This document shows, piece after piece, positions 1 through 10,475 of a DNA stretch of 64,000 bases. The stretch comes from Haliotis asinina (Eukaryota; Mollusca; Gastropoda; Lepetellida; Haliotidae): NCBI RefSeq assembly GCF_037392515.1, contig NC_090280.1, forward strand, positions 22,511,118 to 22,575,117. Reading direction: 5' to 3'. Within the stretch, counting starts at the first letter, position 1. Each line of letters opens with the position of its first letter. The notes beneath the pieces were generated by a model, which did no database searches, was not told the DNA's origin, and saw only the letters and a list, made by a program, of their open reading frames with translations. The position numbers and the translations under genes were made by a program.

Positions 1-1456
1 TTCTGGATTCTGTCCAACAACATTAGCTGTGGAATTCCTTGTTTTCATTATGAGTCTTGACGTGTATCATCAGAGGATCATCCGATAATTAAATATTTGC
101 AAAAGTACACAATACGATTCTACCATGATGAGCCTCCACATTAATCAAACCCCGACCTTCCGCACTGATTGGCCTACGTAAAGGATTAAGAGAGGAACGA
201 GAGTGGTGGGGTCTGTTATCGGACGTGATCCTCCTGATCGGGTGGCCATTACTCTGAATATCTTGCTTTGTCCAACCAGCTGCTCACAAGTATTAGGAAA
301 GGACAGGCACGGTACTGATGGTGTTGACATTTACCTCCAGATTTTCTTTAAAAGAGACTTATCCGCCTGACGTCTGTCTTGAATGTACTCATTCTGGAGC
401 TTTTGGTCAACATGCATTACACTTCGTGAATGCAATGTTAGGGTGTTTCTGTGCAGCTTGTTATGTTTTAAGCCTATTAAAAACCGTTACTTGTTAAATC
501 ACGTCTACATTCACTATTTAGAATTCTAAAGCATTGAATCGCTATGGTCGAAACTTAAAGGTATTTTTGACTAAACAAATAGAATATACAGCCATTTGTG
601 CGGTACTACAATGTGGCCCTTACAGGTAATAAAATAGGTGATTTACGGGTACAACATGAGCCAAAGTGAATGTTTTGCAATATGGAAAGAACTAGATGGC
701 ATTAAACGTTAGTGAAAAGACACTGAGAGAGCTTTGAAATGAAAAGTCAAGGGCCGTTTGCGTATAGGTAGGTTTGATTCTACGCGTATGAAAACTCGCT
801 GAAGTGTGTTCTATTTTTGGCATCCATGAACAGAAAAGGTACATTATGTGACCAGTTTATATGCTTTGCTTATAACGGTCGCAGTGTTGTTGCCTATGTT
901 AGGTTCTTCCTCCCTTTTTCCCTTCATCATACTCTTTAACTCATGTCACTTGCTCGTGTCATGCACTGCCAAGCTCCCCACATCGCTCTGTGAAACACAT
1001 TCACCTCTAACAGCAATACACATGAGGATAAACCGGACAAATGGACAAAATACATGTGGCACGAGGGTGAAAATAGTGAATTCTTTACAAACTTTAGGTT
1101 AGACTTTCACACTGCTAACTCTTTTTCCGAAAGCAGGTGATCACACAAAAACATACATTTGCTTTAACAAATGAGAACAGAACCGCTGTGGTGGGATTAG
1201 GAATTCAAAATATAAAGCATGAGAAATGTGCGGCACTCTGACCTCAAAGAGATCACAATGAAGAAAGACAGTTACGAACACTCTTCAAATATACTTTCAA
1301 ATCCAAAACAAATTAACAAGCTCTAACAATGAATTATTTTGGGAAACATTTTCAACTAATATCACAATTGTTACAGTTGATAAATTGCCATTAAAAAAGG
1401 TATAAGAAATATCCATCGAAATATCAAAATATTACACAGACAAGTCTAAAATACTG

Positions 1457-1790
1457 CGAGTGAGTAGTTGGTTGCATTGCTGCTAACACTTAACAACATT
1501 CCATATATATGGCGGCGATCTGTAAATAATCGAGTCTGGACCAGACAGTCCTGTGATCAGCATCATGAACATACATATACGCATTTGGGATACGATGACA
1601 TGTGTCAACCAAGTCAGAGAGCTACCCGATCCCGTTAGTCGTCTGGTACGACAAGCAATGGGTAATGAAGTCCAATTCCCGCCCTGATCTTCACATGTAT
1701 ACTTCCATCCTTAACTCCACAAAAGCACACGCATGCACACGCACGTACACACACACGTCTTTATACATGGTTAATTACGTTTTAGTTTAG
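1457..1790 (+). repeat. Old SINE copy next to V1
   Basis: A degraded copy of the window's commonest SINE, recognisable by the phrases 'aatcgagtctggaccagaca' and 'gatacgatgacatgtgtcaa', followed by a CA/CG-rich microsatellite. The same copy lies at the equivalent place beside V3, V4 and V5, so it was inserted before the V blocks were duplicated. Confidence 0.7.
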
Positions 1791-1833
1791 GCTCATTCAT
1801 TTACTTATCTACCATTCTGTTAACTCCACTCAC

Positions 1834-2175
1834 GTCCTACAACGAGGACCTGTCTACATCCAGCAACTTCCTGTCCATTGCTTCCCTGATAGTAGTAAGT
1901 ACCAGCGTCATTGTAGATGGTGAACCTCAGCTGTCCGGTCTGTGATGGTGAGTCCTCCCCGGTGTATCTGATCCTGGTCCCGTAGCCGGTGTGACTGTTG
2001 TTGAGTCCCACTAGTCGGTGTGAGCTAGGGATGACTACTGACAGTTTCTTAGATACCGAGCCATTCATAAACACGGAGTATACTGAGCTGACATTCTCCG
2101 GGTTCATGGCCATGGTAACATCTTCACCAACACGTGTAACAGTGTATGGGTATCCAATTGTCATGGAGACTAGAG
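1834..2175 (-). CDS. V1: V-like Ig domain exon (degenerate but open)
   Basis: This exon encodes a V-like Ig domain of the receptor family. It is bounded by an AG acceptor at its right end and a GTGAGT donor at its left end, 342 nt, phase 1-1. The family landmarks are present: GYPYTVTRVGEDVT near the start, RIRYTGEDSPSQ in the middle and DAGTYY near the end. Compared with V2 and V3 it has lost 12 nt in frame before DAGTYY, the tyrosine-cysteine is now YYY (Cys to Tyr), and the strand-C tryptophan is phenylalanine. The frame is still open. The remaining exons of its gene would lie left of the window. It is either a diverging V domain or one at the start of decay. Confidence 0.8.
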
Positions 2176-2396
2176 CTGCACTCAAAACAAATATTACTCA
2201 TGAAAACAAGGCTAACAGTTGACATAAATATTCAAGCTCATTATTGAAGCCCGCTCAATATATTACAAGTTGATAGGTACATACCACATATGCAGGTACG
2301 CAAACGAATTGTGAACCAGAAATTAACGCGTCAAAATATCTAGTTTTTCTAAAAATATTTTCTTTAATGTGTTTATTTCAGCTGACAGGTACATAC

Positions 2397-2472
2397 CACA
2401 CACATGTAAGCCCCAAAAGAGAATGTGAGCCACAGACATGGCTACTAGCGTGGTAAATTCATACTGACACAT
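2397..2472 (-). CDS. Leader (signal peptide) exon of V1
   Basis: A 76-nt exon read from ATG at 2472 to a GTATGT donor at 2396. It encodes MCQYEFTTLVAMSVAHILFW and five more residues, then one base, giving phase 1 into V1. The hydrophobic second half fits a signal peptide. A second in-frame ATG at codon 12 is also kept in V2 and V3 and could be the true start. The homologous exon precedes every V exon in the window. The 300 bases to its right are conserved beside V2, V4 and V5 and are the likeliest place for a promoter, but I see no clear core element. Confidence 0.75.
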
Positions 2473-3147
2473 CACGCACTGTAATAATTGTTTTCAAGAG
2501 ATGAAATATTTAGATTCGATGGATGATGTTTCCCTACAAAAAATGGGTAACTTCCCGTTGAATTTAAACACATGCCTACGAGGTCTTAGCCTTTAATAAT
2601 CAGTAACTAGTTGTTTACATTCAAATGGACAGACAAGTAACATTGATGACAGACTACTCACAAACCTACCTGTGGTTGGTAATGTTGCAGCTATATCGCA
2701 GCTATAACACTTCAGTATACTCAGCTTTTCTCGGCTGCCTTTATTGTATTTTCTCAAACCGGCCTTGATTGTCTCAACAAAGTCCCAAGTGCTGAAACTG
2801 CCACATGTTAAGACGTTAATCGTAAGGTTGACCCGAGGGAGAAAAAGGTTCACTGCCTGTAATGAGAAATTACAGGGATTCCACAGGAGGACAGAAGATG
2901 ACTAAAGGGGGCGTCTAGAGGTCCGACGACGAAAGTACAGTTTTAGTTGTTCTGTGGCCACAAATGCCGTTACATATCCCTAACCAATATCTATTGTCTA
3001 TCTAATTAGCACATGAGTTCAATTCACGTGTAAACCTATTATTTAGTTCCCTCCAGAGATGACAGAACTGTTTTATTATGGTTTGCCGAAAGGGATACGC
3101 ATTTTAACTGGGATAAGACTGAAGTGGTTGTTTTAAATAGTGGTGGT

Positions 3148-5455
3148 TACAATATGAAATGTAATGCAAAGGATTCATTTTATGTCAGTCTTACAAACGA
3201 TTTTTTACTTGATTTGTATTGCAGTGATAACAATTCCTACTGGAAATTACTTCGGTTCTTGATTAAAGATTCAGGATCCATCACTTGTATTCCGCCTTTG
3301 AAACAAAATGATGCAGATGAAAATCCAACTTTATTATTATTTATACGCAGAAAGCAGAGAAACTTAATCAGTATTTTCAGTCTATATCTAGTATTAACGA
3401 AGTAAACACTGATTTGCCATTCTCTGACAAACTATTTTGGATTGTGTAACTATTTATGTAAATGAAGTGTCTGATATAATCCAATGTTTACATCTTGAAA
3501 AAGCTTCTGGCCCGGACAGAATCAGTCATAAGTTTCTTAAAAGTGTAGCACATTCAATAAGTATTCCCCTATGCATGCTATTCAATCAATCATTAAAGAC
3601 TCGTATATAAATCAAGTATGAGAAAAGAAGCAAATGTAAATCCCTTATTAAAAAGGGCGACCGCTCAATTGTCTCTAACTATCGACCTATGTCCTTGATC
3701 AGTTGTGTGGGCAAGGTGTTTGAGACAGTGATGTTCAAACATCTGTACAACTATTTTCATGTAAATCAATTGTTATTATATAAGTACCAATCAGGATTTC
3801 AGTCTGGTCATTCAACTGTCCATCAATTATTTGAAATATATGACCAAATATGTGAGGCCTTAGATGATTAAAAACACTATTGTATGGTGTTTTGTGATGT
3901 CTCTAAAGCTTTTGATCGTGTGTGGCCTAAAGGTTTATTGTTGAAATTAGAAAAGTACGGAATTCATGGTTCTTTGTTAAATTGGTTAGATGATTACATA
4001 AGTAATCGTTCACAAAGCGTCTTTGTAAATGGAGCCCTATCCAAGCCGAGGTATTTACAAGCTGGTGTCCCACAAGCTGATGACTTAGACTGCTTGACAC
4101 GATTATTTGCTGATGATTCGTCGCTAGGCTTATCTTCTCATGATCATCTATTCATTGAAAGAGAACTGAATTCAAACTTGGAATATCTTCTAAGTATCTG
4201 TTGAAAATTGGGCTTGGGCAAAGCGGTGGCTTATAACATATAATCCTGATAAAACTGAGGCAACTATTTTCACCTTACATAGGAATATTTAGGCATTCAA
4301 TCTCTACTTCAACGGGGTTCGGGTCTAAACCGTTGAAAATCATAAACATTTGGGATTAACGTTTACAAAAGATTGTAAATGGTCTGACCACATTGATAAT
4401 ATTGTAAAAACAACTTCAAAATTGATATCTTCTCTACGTAAACTTAATTTTTTAATACCGCGCTGTGTATTGAATAGAATTTATGTAATGTTCATAAGAC
4501 CCCATTTCGAATATGCGTGTGAGGTATGGGATGGGTGTTCTCAATACCAAGCAAATAGATTAGAACAACTGCAATTAGAAGCAGCAAGAATTGTAACAGG
4601 TTTACCCAAATATACACATCATGAACATATGTATTATGAAACTGGTTGGGAATCTTTAGCAGAGCGTAGGAGAAAACGAAAACGTTGTCTTTTTTACAAA
4701 ATACAGCATAATATGGCACCATCGTACCTTAATGATCTTGTTCCTGGGAAGGTAGCGTCTAAAAGTAACTATAATCTTCGTAACTCTGACGATGTCTCGC
4801 TTCCCTTCTCCCGTTTGAAGTTTTCTTATAATTCGTATTTTCCTTCCAAAATTAGAATGTGGAATGAATTTCCAGTTGAAGTTAGAAAAGCGTGTCACTG
4901 AATTCTTTTAAATCAAATGTTGTTGTAACACAAAACACAGCTCCCAAATACTTTGATTTTGGACCGAGAATCACTAATATCACCCTTACAAAACTACGTT
5001 ACATGTGTAGTCAACTGAATTTCGATCTATTCCGTGCTGGCATAATAGATAACCCCAAATTTTCTTGTAGATATATATGTGAAAATTCTTATCATTACCT
5101 ATTTGGCTGTCAACTATATACTCAACAGAGATCTACCATGATGGCTAATTTACGCAGTGTTACCAATGTTACTATAAACTCTGAGTTACTGCTACGTGGC
5201 AATGCAGATCTAACTTATCATGCAAATTAAAACATATTTAAACTTGTTCAAACATATATTTGTCAATCAAAAAACTTTTCTTAATTATTGCAATTGCCCC
5301 AATCCTTCTCATCTTTCTGTTCTTGTCTGTCCATCTTGTATAATGAATGTAAATAACATTATGTAAATACTATGGAGAAGGTGTTCTAAGTTGTACAACA
5401 TGTACCCAATCCTTTTCTCATGAATAAAATATGTTTAAAACAAAAACAAAACAAA
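3148..5455 (+). mobile_element. LINE (Jockey/CR1-like non-LTR retrotransposon), 5'-truncated
   Basis: The plus strand carries the palm and C-terminal part of a non-LTR reverse transcriptase in several frames: LISCVGKVFE and YQSGFQSGHSTVHQL (3689-3871), CDVSKAFDRVW and LQAGVPQ (3884-4080), the catalytic FADD box (4110), then the thumb and connection region with RPHFEYACEVWDG and LEAARIVTGLP (4350-4901), and a C-terminal domain ending in a HYLFGCQLY zinc-knuckle-like motif (4892-5230). An A-rich tail ends at 5455. It lacks the 5' end and endonuclease, has a deletion between GVPQ and FADD, and contains frame breaks, so it cannot move by itself. A 9-bp target duplication (agtggtggt) flanks it at 3139-3147 and 5456-5464. 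The family name is inferred from motifs only. Confidence 0.88.
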
Positions 5456-5464
5456 AGTGGTGGT

Positions 5465-6640
5465 ATTCCTTTGAGAAGAGGCAATTGGTTTAACTGGAGT
5501 GAAATGTCTCGAGTGCGTGCCATTGTATATGTATTTGGGTATTAAATGCTTCTCCTAATATGTTATTGTGGAATAAGCATATTTGATATGTGCTATTGAA
5601 AACAGAAGATCTTAAAGCTAACTGACCATAAACATGTCAAAGTTCACACTGGTAACGAGTATCCGGGCCCAGTATCTCTAAAGCCTAGAGAGCCATGCGT
5701 TGTGCGTTTATCTATATTGAATGTATATCTCCCAGGGTCAAATCCCCTGCCATATATGTCTTTGTGGAATACTTGGGACTGCTCGTCGTTGCTTCGTGTC
5801 TAACGTTACTTTCTTCTAGTCCCAGAAGTCGTTACTGGTGCTATTCTATGTAAACTTTAATCTAATGGACATCTCTTTATTATTGCCTTTCCTTGGCACT
5901 AACATCAGGTTGATGTGGAACAGTGCAAACTTTATCATATGACTCACATATTTAGCGTTAATGTTTGAGATTGTTCAATCAATACTGTTAACTCTATGCA
6001 GTTTTGTGAACATGTAGGTTGTGTGAACGTCCACCGTGTGTGATGTGTAGAGTATTAATTACACAATGTCATAACTTGTATACTTTTCAATGTCATCGTG
6101 ACCATTGTAGAATATGTGGCAAATCTACATATGATGGTTAGGTTCTTTGATAGCTGATTGCTTTGTGAACATGCTGTTATGATGAATTGTAAACTATTCT
6201 GTCAATGCCTGACTACGTAGCACATCAGTCAGTTACTGGCCATTTATTTACGAGGGGATATCAAAAAGGTTTTAATTGTCACCAAGACGTTTTCATAGTA
6301 GAAACTTCAGTTTTGATTGTTGGTCTTTAAGACATCTTTACATTGTCACCATCCAGAGTTACACGTTTCTCCCAACATTTCTTGACCTTGTGTACACCCC
6401 TTAAATAGACCACCTAATTTCATGGAAAACCAACACTCCGCCTCTTCAACAGTATCTTCAAAATACTATTAGGTGTGTAGTGTTTGATATTATATTGGTC
6501 AGTGTGTTCAGAGAGCGTAAGAGTTTAGTCTTTTTGATAAAACAGGTTAAAGCTGCTATACTGATTGAAAAACTGTGTTTTCACATTATCGATGTTGATG
6601 AAATAAAACATAAATGTTATGAAATGAAAATGAAAGGTAC
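5465..6640. other. Intergenic DNA between gene A poly(A) and V1
   Basis: This is the continuation of the duplicated block after the LINE. It aligns with 23.4-25.6 kb, 44.3-45.0 kb and 50.2-51.0 kb. I see no exon in it. Confidence 0.6.
6240..6480 (-). mobile_element. Degraded mariner-like transposase tail
   Basis: On the minus strand a short reading contains GVHKVKKCWEKRVTLDGDNV, which resembles the C-terminal end of mariner transposases (a W-x-KC-x-x-x-x-G-D-Y-V-E pattern). A paralogue lies at 25.44-25.66 kb in the duplicated flank. Only a fragment remains. The match is by eye and weak. Confidence 0.35.
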
Positions 6641-6643
6641 AGC

Positions 6644-6649
6644 TTTATT
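6644..6649 (-). terminator. Poly(A) signal of gene A
   Basis: AATAAA on the minus strand about 500 nt downstream of the gene A stop codon. The equivalent hexamer is kept at 28249 (gene B) and 53808 (gene C) in the same local context, which supports use. Confidence 0.6.
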
Positions 6650-7046
6650 GATTGATCAAAACCGTTTTTGCTAAATCAGTGTTGTTGATATACTGTGAGT
6701 AAAGTTCAAAGCTTGTCCTTACAAGTGCCCGCTTGCTGAAAGGACATGCTTTTTGGTAACTTCATACATCACTGCTTTGTGCAAACATCAACGTTCGCTG
6801 GGTATGTAGAGGACAAGCAGGAACAAATCTCATATTTCTACAATCGGTACAATCGGTTCAATCGGTACAGTCCTCTTTAAGAGTACCTCTGTAAAAGAGG
6901 CAACCGTGGAAACATTTTCTCTTATTGGGTGTGTAGTAAGTGGAGTACTCTTGTTTTTCCAGCTGAAATGATGAGCTAGCTGAGGTGTTAAACTGTATAG
7001 GTTCTGTGGAAGAAGTTGAAGAGTGGAGAGACGTATAGATGTGGAA

Positions 7047-7212
7047 CTGTTCCGTCAGATTAGGCTTCACCTGGTACTGTGGTCCTCTGTTGAGGAAGAT
7101 GAAGAGTGGTGAGACGTGTAGATGTGGAGCTTAAATGTCAGTTTAGGCTTCACCTGGTACTGTTGTCATGTGCTGAGGAAGATGAAGGATGGAGAGACGT
7201 GTAGATGTGGAA
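7047..7212. repeat. 83-bp repeat, two units, at 3' end of gene A
   Basis: Two units of exactly 83 bp (landmarks at 7047, 7130 and 7213). Each repeats the end of the last coding exon, including the QFHIYTSLH codons and the stop, so most of it is 3' UTR. The array is expanded to nine units in gene B. Confidence 0.85.
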
Positions 7213-7333
7213 CTGTTCCCTCAGGAGTAGCTCGTAATCATGTAGAGGTAAGACATCGTTGTTGGAAGCACGAGGTACATCACTGAAGTCATGGGATAAA
7301 CTCGCTGTCATCACAGTAAGGTAGTCACCACAT
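7150..7333 (-). CDS. Gene A last coding exon: ITAM tail
   Basis: Acceptor (attatag) at 7334; 184 nt of coding sequence in phase 2, stop TGA at 7152-7150. It encodes a cytoplasmic tail of 61 codons beginning CGDYLTVM and containing YELL-LREQFHI-YTSL at 7236-7192. This fits the ITAM consensus YxxL/I-x(6-8)-YxxL/I with a 7-residue spacer. An acidic residue precedes the first tyrosine. A further tyrosine lies in GDYLTV. It ends HPSSSSAHDNSTR. Confidence 0.85.
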
Positions 7334-7689
7334 CTATAATTACAACATTACACTTATATTGCCCTTAATTTTGACTTGTCCATAAGTGCCCCTGCATTTT
7401 TCTTTCAAGTAGTGTGCAGTGGAAATTACCCCCTACTTCAACCATGATCATACATTTCCTACCCTTTTTTAACAAATTGTGCATAAGTTACATAGATACA
7501 ATTGTTACTTTTTCAGTCATTTCCACAGTTAATCTGTGAAGGCTTATAGTCTAAGATTTCTGAGGTAAGTTGAGTAAATGGTGTTTGACACCAAAGGCAA
7601 CAACCGTTTATTTGAAGACTTGTTCTCTGGTTATTACGATGTCTGACATACGAGTCCAGCACTTAAGATGAAAACGTAAAAACATGTAC

Positions 7690-7705
7690 CTGTTGTCCTG
7701 GTTCT
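7690..7705 (-). CDS. Gene A 16-nt micro-exon
   Basis: A micro-exon between a pyrimidine-rich AG acceptor and a GTACAT donor, identical in genes B and C. It enters in phase 1 and leaves in phase 2, and joins TM2 (or TM1, same phase) to the ITAM exon, coding E-N-Q-D-N-R across its borders. The correct frame on both sides supports it in spite of its size. Confidence 0.72.
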
Positions 7706-7847
7706 CTGCAAGTAAAATAAAAGACAAACTTGTACATTTCTAAACCGATCGATTCGTCCACACAGAGTAACAGTAAAGAATAAGTCGCTTTTAGAATAGT
7801 CCATCAACATCACCAAAACCAGAACACTACGATTGAGCTTCATTATA

Positions 7848-7917
7848 CTCATATGGGGAATCGAACCTGGGTCTTTGGCGTGAACACCTTATCGCCTGGT
7901 CTACTGATCACTTCCGT
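7848..7917 (-). repeat. tRNA-derived repeat remnant
   Basis: On the minus strand, an A-box-like and a perfect B-box-like motif (GGTTCGATTCC) at tRNA spacing. The acceptor-stem ends do not pair, so I read it as a tRNA-derived SINE head or tRNA fossil and not a working tRNA. Copies lie at the same place in genes B and C. Confidence 0.55.
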
Positions 7918-8308
7918 ACTAAATCCAAAAATGAAAACAGTGTTTACAAACTAAAATGAGGACAAAACATTGCAGCACGTGAAGGTGAACCACGGATATG
8001 CCCGTATACTGTTCGACGCTGCTTTCAGCAATATCCCACCAATACTACGCTTGTCTGATATATGCCAGACTTGCCGATTACACCCACTGGTTGATATAAT
8101 GAGCATCGATTTACGCAACTGGGATAGGGTTGATAAACATGCATGAGCATAATCAGACTGTAACCTGTTGTAACATGCATGGTTGTTGAAGATAGGTTGT
8201 GACTAGGTCCTCCACGTTGTGGTAATATTGTGTTGGTTGTGGTGTGTTAGGAACTGGAGCGGGTTGACACTTACATTGCATGCAAAAATATTCATGCATT
8301 CTTTGTAC

Positions 8309-8425
8309 CTTTTATGTCCTTGCAGACAAGAACAGTGACTGCTGCCACCACAACTGCCACAGCAGTGAGCATAACGGAGTAGACAACTACGATGGGGACG
8401 ATGTCGTCTACGTTTGCATCACCTT
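8309..8425 (-). CDS. Gene A TM2: second transmembrane exon
   Basis: A 117-nt exon, phase 1-1, AG acceptor and GTACAA donor. It encodes EGDANVDD, then a hydrophobic run starting IVPIVVVYSVML and ending VTVLVC, then KDIKG. That is one membrane span followed by a stop-transfer basic residue. It resembles TM1 in layout (I-V-P near the start, C-K/R at the end). Direct joining to Ig3 would create TAA in gene A but not in B or C, so in gene A it must follow another exon or replace TM1 in a different way. Confidence 0.75.
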
Positions 8426-8892
8426 CTGATATCAGACACACATAAGATGACACATATCTGTGTTAAGTATAACAATCAAAGTGACAATACAGCGACGTAT
8501 TCACCATGGAGTATTTTCTTGTTCCTATTAAAGCATTAATCAACTTTATGACATAAATAATGTTTTTAAACTGAGAAAATAGTATTTTTCTCTACAAGAA
8601 CGGTAAAGCAATAAAGTAAGCAAGCCATGAATAAGGAAGAATCATTTCGGATGACCGTTACAGCTGTCCAGACTAGCTGTCCCAACACGACCCATCACCA
8701 ATTTCTGAAAAATGTCTTAAGTATTGGGACATCTAGAATATCAACGAATTTGACTCTATTTACAATGTTATAGCTATTCTGTTATGGCTATTTCAAACTA
8801 AATAATCAGGGGTTTTGGTCTCTTTCCTTGGTTTGAGACACGACTTCAGAGATTAGACAGTTCTACACGGCAGTTTGGGTTTCACAGCCCAT

Positions 8893-9485
8893 GCACTGTC
8901 TGTAAATAATCGAGTCTCGACCAGGCAAGCCAGTGATCAACAGCATGACCATCTATCTGCTCAAATGGGAACCGACATGGGTATTGCAAGCATGGGTTGC
9001 TGAAGGCTATCTAGCCTGGATTTTCAAATATCCTTCAGATGTAAGATAGTTCAAGCTACGTTCACTCGACATATCAGTAGCCTATACGGCAGTTCGAGTT
9101 TCACAGTCGTTACACATCATGCTAGTTGTTAACCTTCAGACACCAACCTTCTATTTCCTGGTAGCTCCCATCGTTTTCATTTTCCCTGTGATACGACACC
9201 AGACTGATAAAAGTGAACATTGATTGTGAGCATAATGAGAGGAAATTATTAAGCTGTGACACACTCTCAATTTATATCGCGCCCCAAATCGTGTATATTC
9301 ATGCCTGGTTGGTTTGTTGTTTAACGATACACTCGGCAATATCACAGATATATGTCGACGGTCTGTAAATAAATGGTTCTGGACCAGATAATCCAGTGCT
9401 CAGAAGCATAAACATCGTCACCATCCCCTAGTCAAATTTTTGCGACAAGCATGGGTTGCTGAAAAACAATTCTAAATTGGATCTT
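8893..9485. repeat. Old SINE fragments in gene A intron
   Basis: Two decayed SINE pieces, near 8893-9020 and 9312-9485, showing 'ctgtaaataa' and 'gaccagataatccagtg'. The second is shared with gene B (about 31.13-31.29 kb) and gene C (about 56.15-56.30 kb), so it predates the gene duplications. The first lies only in gene A. Confidence 0.6.
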
Positions 9486-9556
9486 CACGGGTACTTACAC
9501 CTGTGTGGTGATGAAATATTTATTCACCTTACATGAACATTGACGAGCATACTCAC

Positions 9557-9578
9557 CGATGACGAGCACATCCTCTCT
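9557..9578 (-). CDS. Gene A second 22-nt exon (REDVLVIG)
   Basis: A 22-nt exon with AG acceptor and GTGAGT donor, phase 0 to 1, coding REDVLVIG. It is homologous to the first 22-nt exon and kept in genes B and C as REAVLVIG. In frame it links the YEEI exon to TM2 or, if TM2 is skipped, to the 16-nt exon. Confidence 0.62.
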
Positions 9579-9986
9579 CTGAAAGTTTAAAGTGTGTGGA
9601 AACAATTATGCATACAAACGTAAAGTAAATATGCGTACAAACTTTTACTTTCATCACGGATGTTCTATTGTGCACATCTGTATATACCACACCCGTACAT
9701 TGCACACTGATGTTATTATTTTCCTCTACTTAGAAGTTAATGAGTATAAGAGATACTTTACATCAAACGGCATGCGTTTCAGTATGGTCAATCACTGCTC
9801 ATAGTTGTCAGAATTTGAAAATGCTTATACACCTTTAGTTTTGTATGTTGACAGCTTACCAAAAGTCCAAGACTGATTTTCAGACATTGTACATAACACT
9901 ACCCCTTTAATGATTCGTATGACTTGTTTAACGTCATCTGAATCAACTGACGTGGCGTACAACAGTGACGTCCTGCACCAACCTGC

Positions 9987-10038
9987 TATCTCCTCGTAGC
10001 CTCCGTCTGTGTCTGCGTCACGGGTGTATGTGACAACG
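9987..10038 (-). CDS. Gene A 52-nt exon (YEEI)
   Basis: Acceptor (ggcag) at 10039. Read in phase 2 it codes VVTYTRDADTDGGYEEI; read in phase 1 it codes 16 other residues and ends in TAG. The YEEI motif is the classical Src-family SH2 ligand. The donor is GCAGGT, while B and C have GTAGGT. GC donors are used at low rate in animals, so splicing here may be weak or lost. Confidence 0.6.
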
Positions 10039-10453
10039 CTGCCGGGGGGAAGGAAATGTAGAAAGTGGTCGGAATCAAGGATATTTTTCAAAAAAATCCG
10101 CTTTCCTTAGACACAGAATCTTGCAAAGGACAAAATAGTTGTAACAGTTAAATCCATGAATGTGCTCACAAAAAGGGTAAGCACGTTCTGAGTTATGGGT
10201 AGTTAATGATCTTCTAACATTTGCCTGAAATGTCAAAAACTGTGATACCAGCAGCTCATTAGCGATGTGCTATTAATTCAGATTGGGTTCAATATTCCAT
10301 ATATACTGCTACTGATTAGTGTAGCATAGCCAATCAAATCTGTGTTTGTGATTAAGTGTTTCTAGAGTAACTTGGAAAAATAGCAGATACTACCAAGTTT
10401 TAAGTCAGGTGTTTAGTCATTTGTCTTACTTGTACTGGATAGTAGGTACTCAC

Positions 10454-10475
10454 CGATTAAATGTGTATCCTTTAC
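10454..10475 (-). CDS. Gene A first 22-nt exon
   Basis: A 22-nt exon with AG acceptor and GTGAGT donor. In phase 0 it reads VKDTHLIG; in phase 1, directly after TM1, it reads GKGYTFNR and hands phase 2 to the YEEI exon. Because gene A lacks the 104-nt exon, only the second reading continues from TM1. Confidence 0.6.

Larger units (their letters stand above)
1..3138. repeat. Segmental-duplication block, copy 0 (left part)
   Basis: This stretch aligns along its whole length with the blocks starting near 40.26 kb and 46.14 kb; shared text includes the 'tgtggaattccttgtttt' region near base 30 and the leader and V exons. The only genes in it are the V1 leader and V exons. Bases 1-1,450 hold no exon I can support. 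The block continues at 5,465 after an inserted LINE. It represents the downstream flank of the gene to the right, gene A, plus the start of the next gene to the left. Confidence 0.75.

Noticed and set aside
848-1102. Plus-strand frame with a hydrophobic start, also seen at 40.85 and 46.83 kb
   Set aside because: Present because the block is duplicated; its length and frame differ between copies, and there are no splice signals or known domain.
1998-2222. Plus-strand frames opposite each V exon (also 21819, 37981, 42127, 48001)
   Set aside because: Shadows of the minus-strand V exons; no independent support.
6858-7070. Minus frame with QFHIYTSLHSSTSSTE
   Set aside because: Not a separate gene; it is a decayed unit of the 83-bp repeat derived from the ITAM exon.
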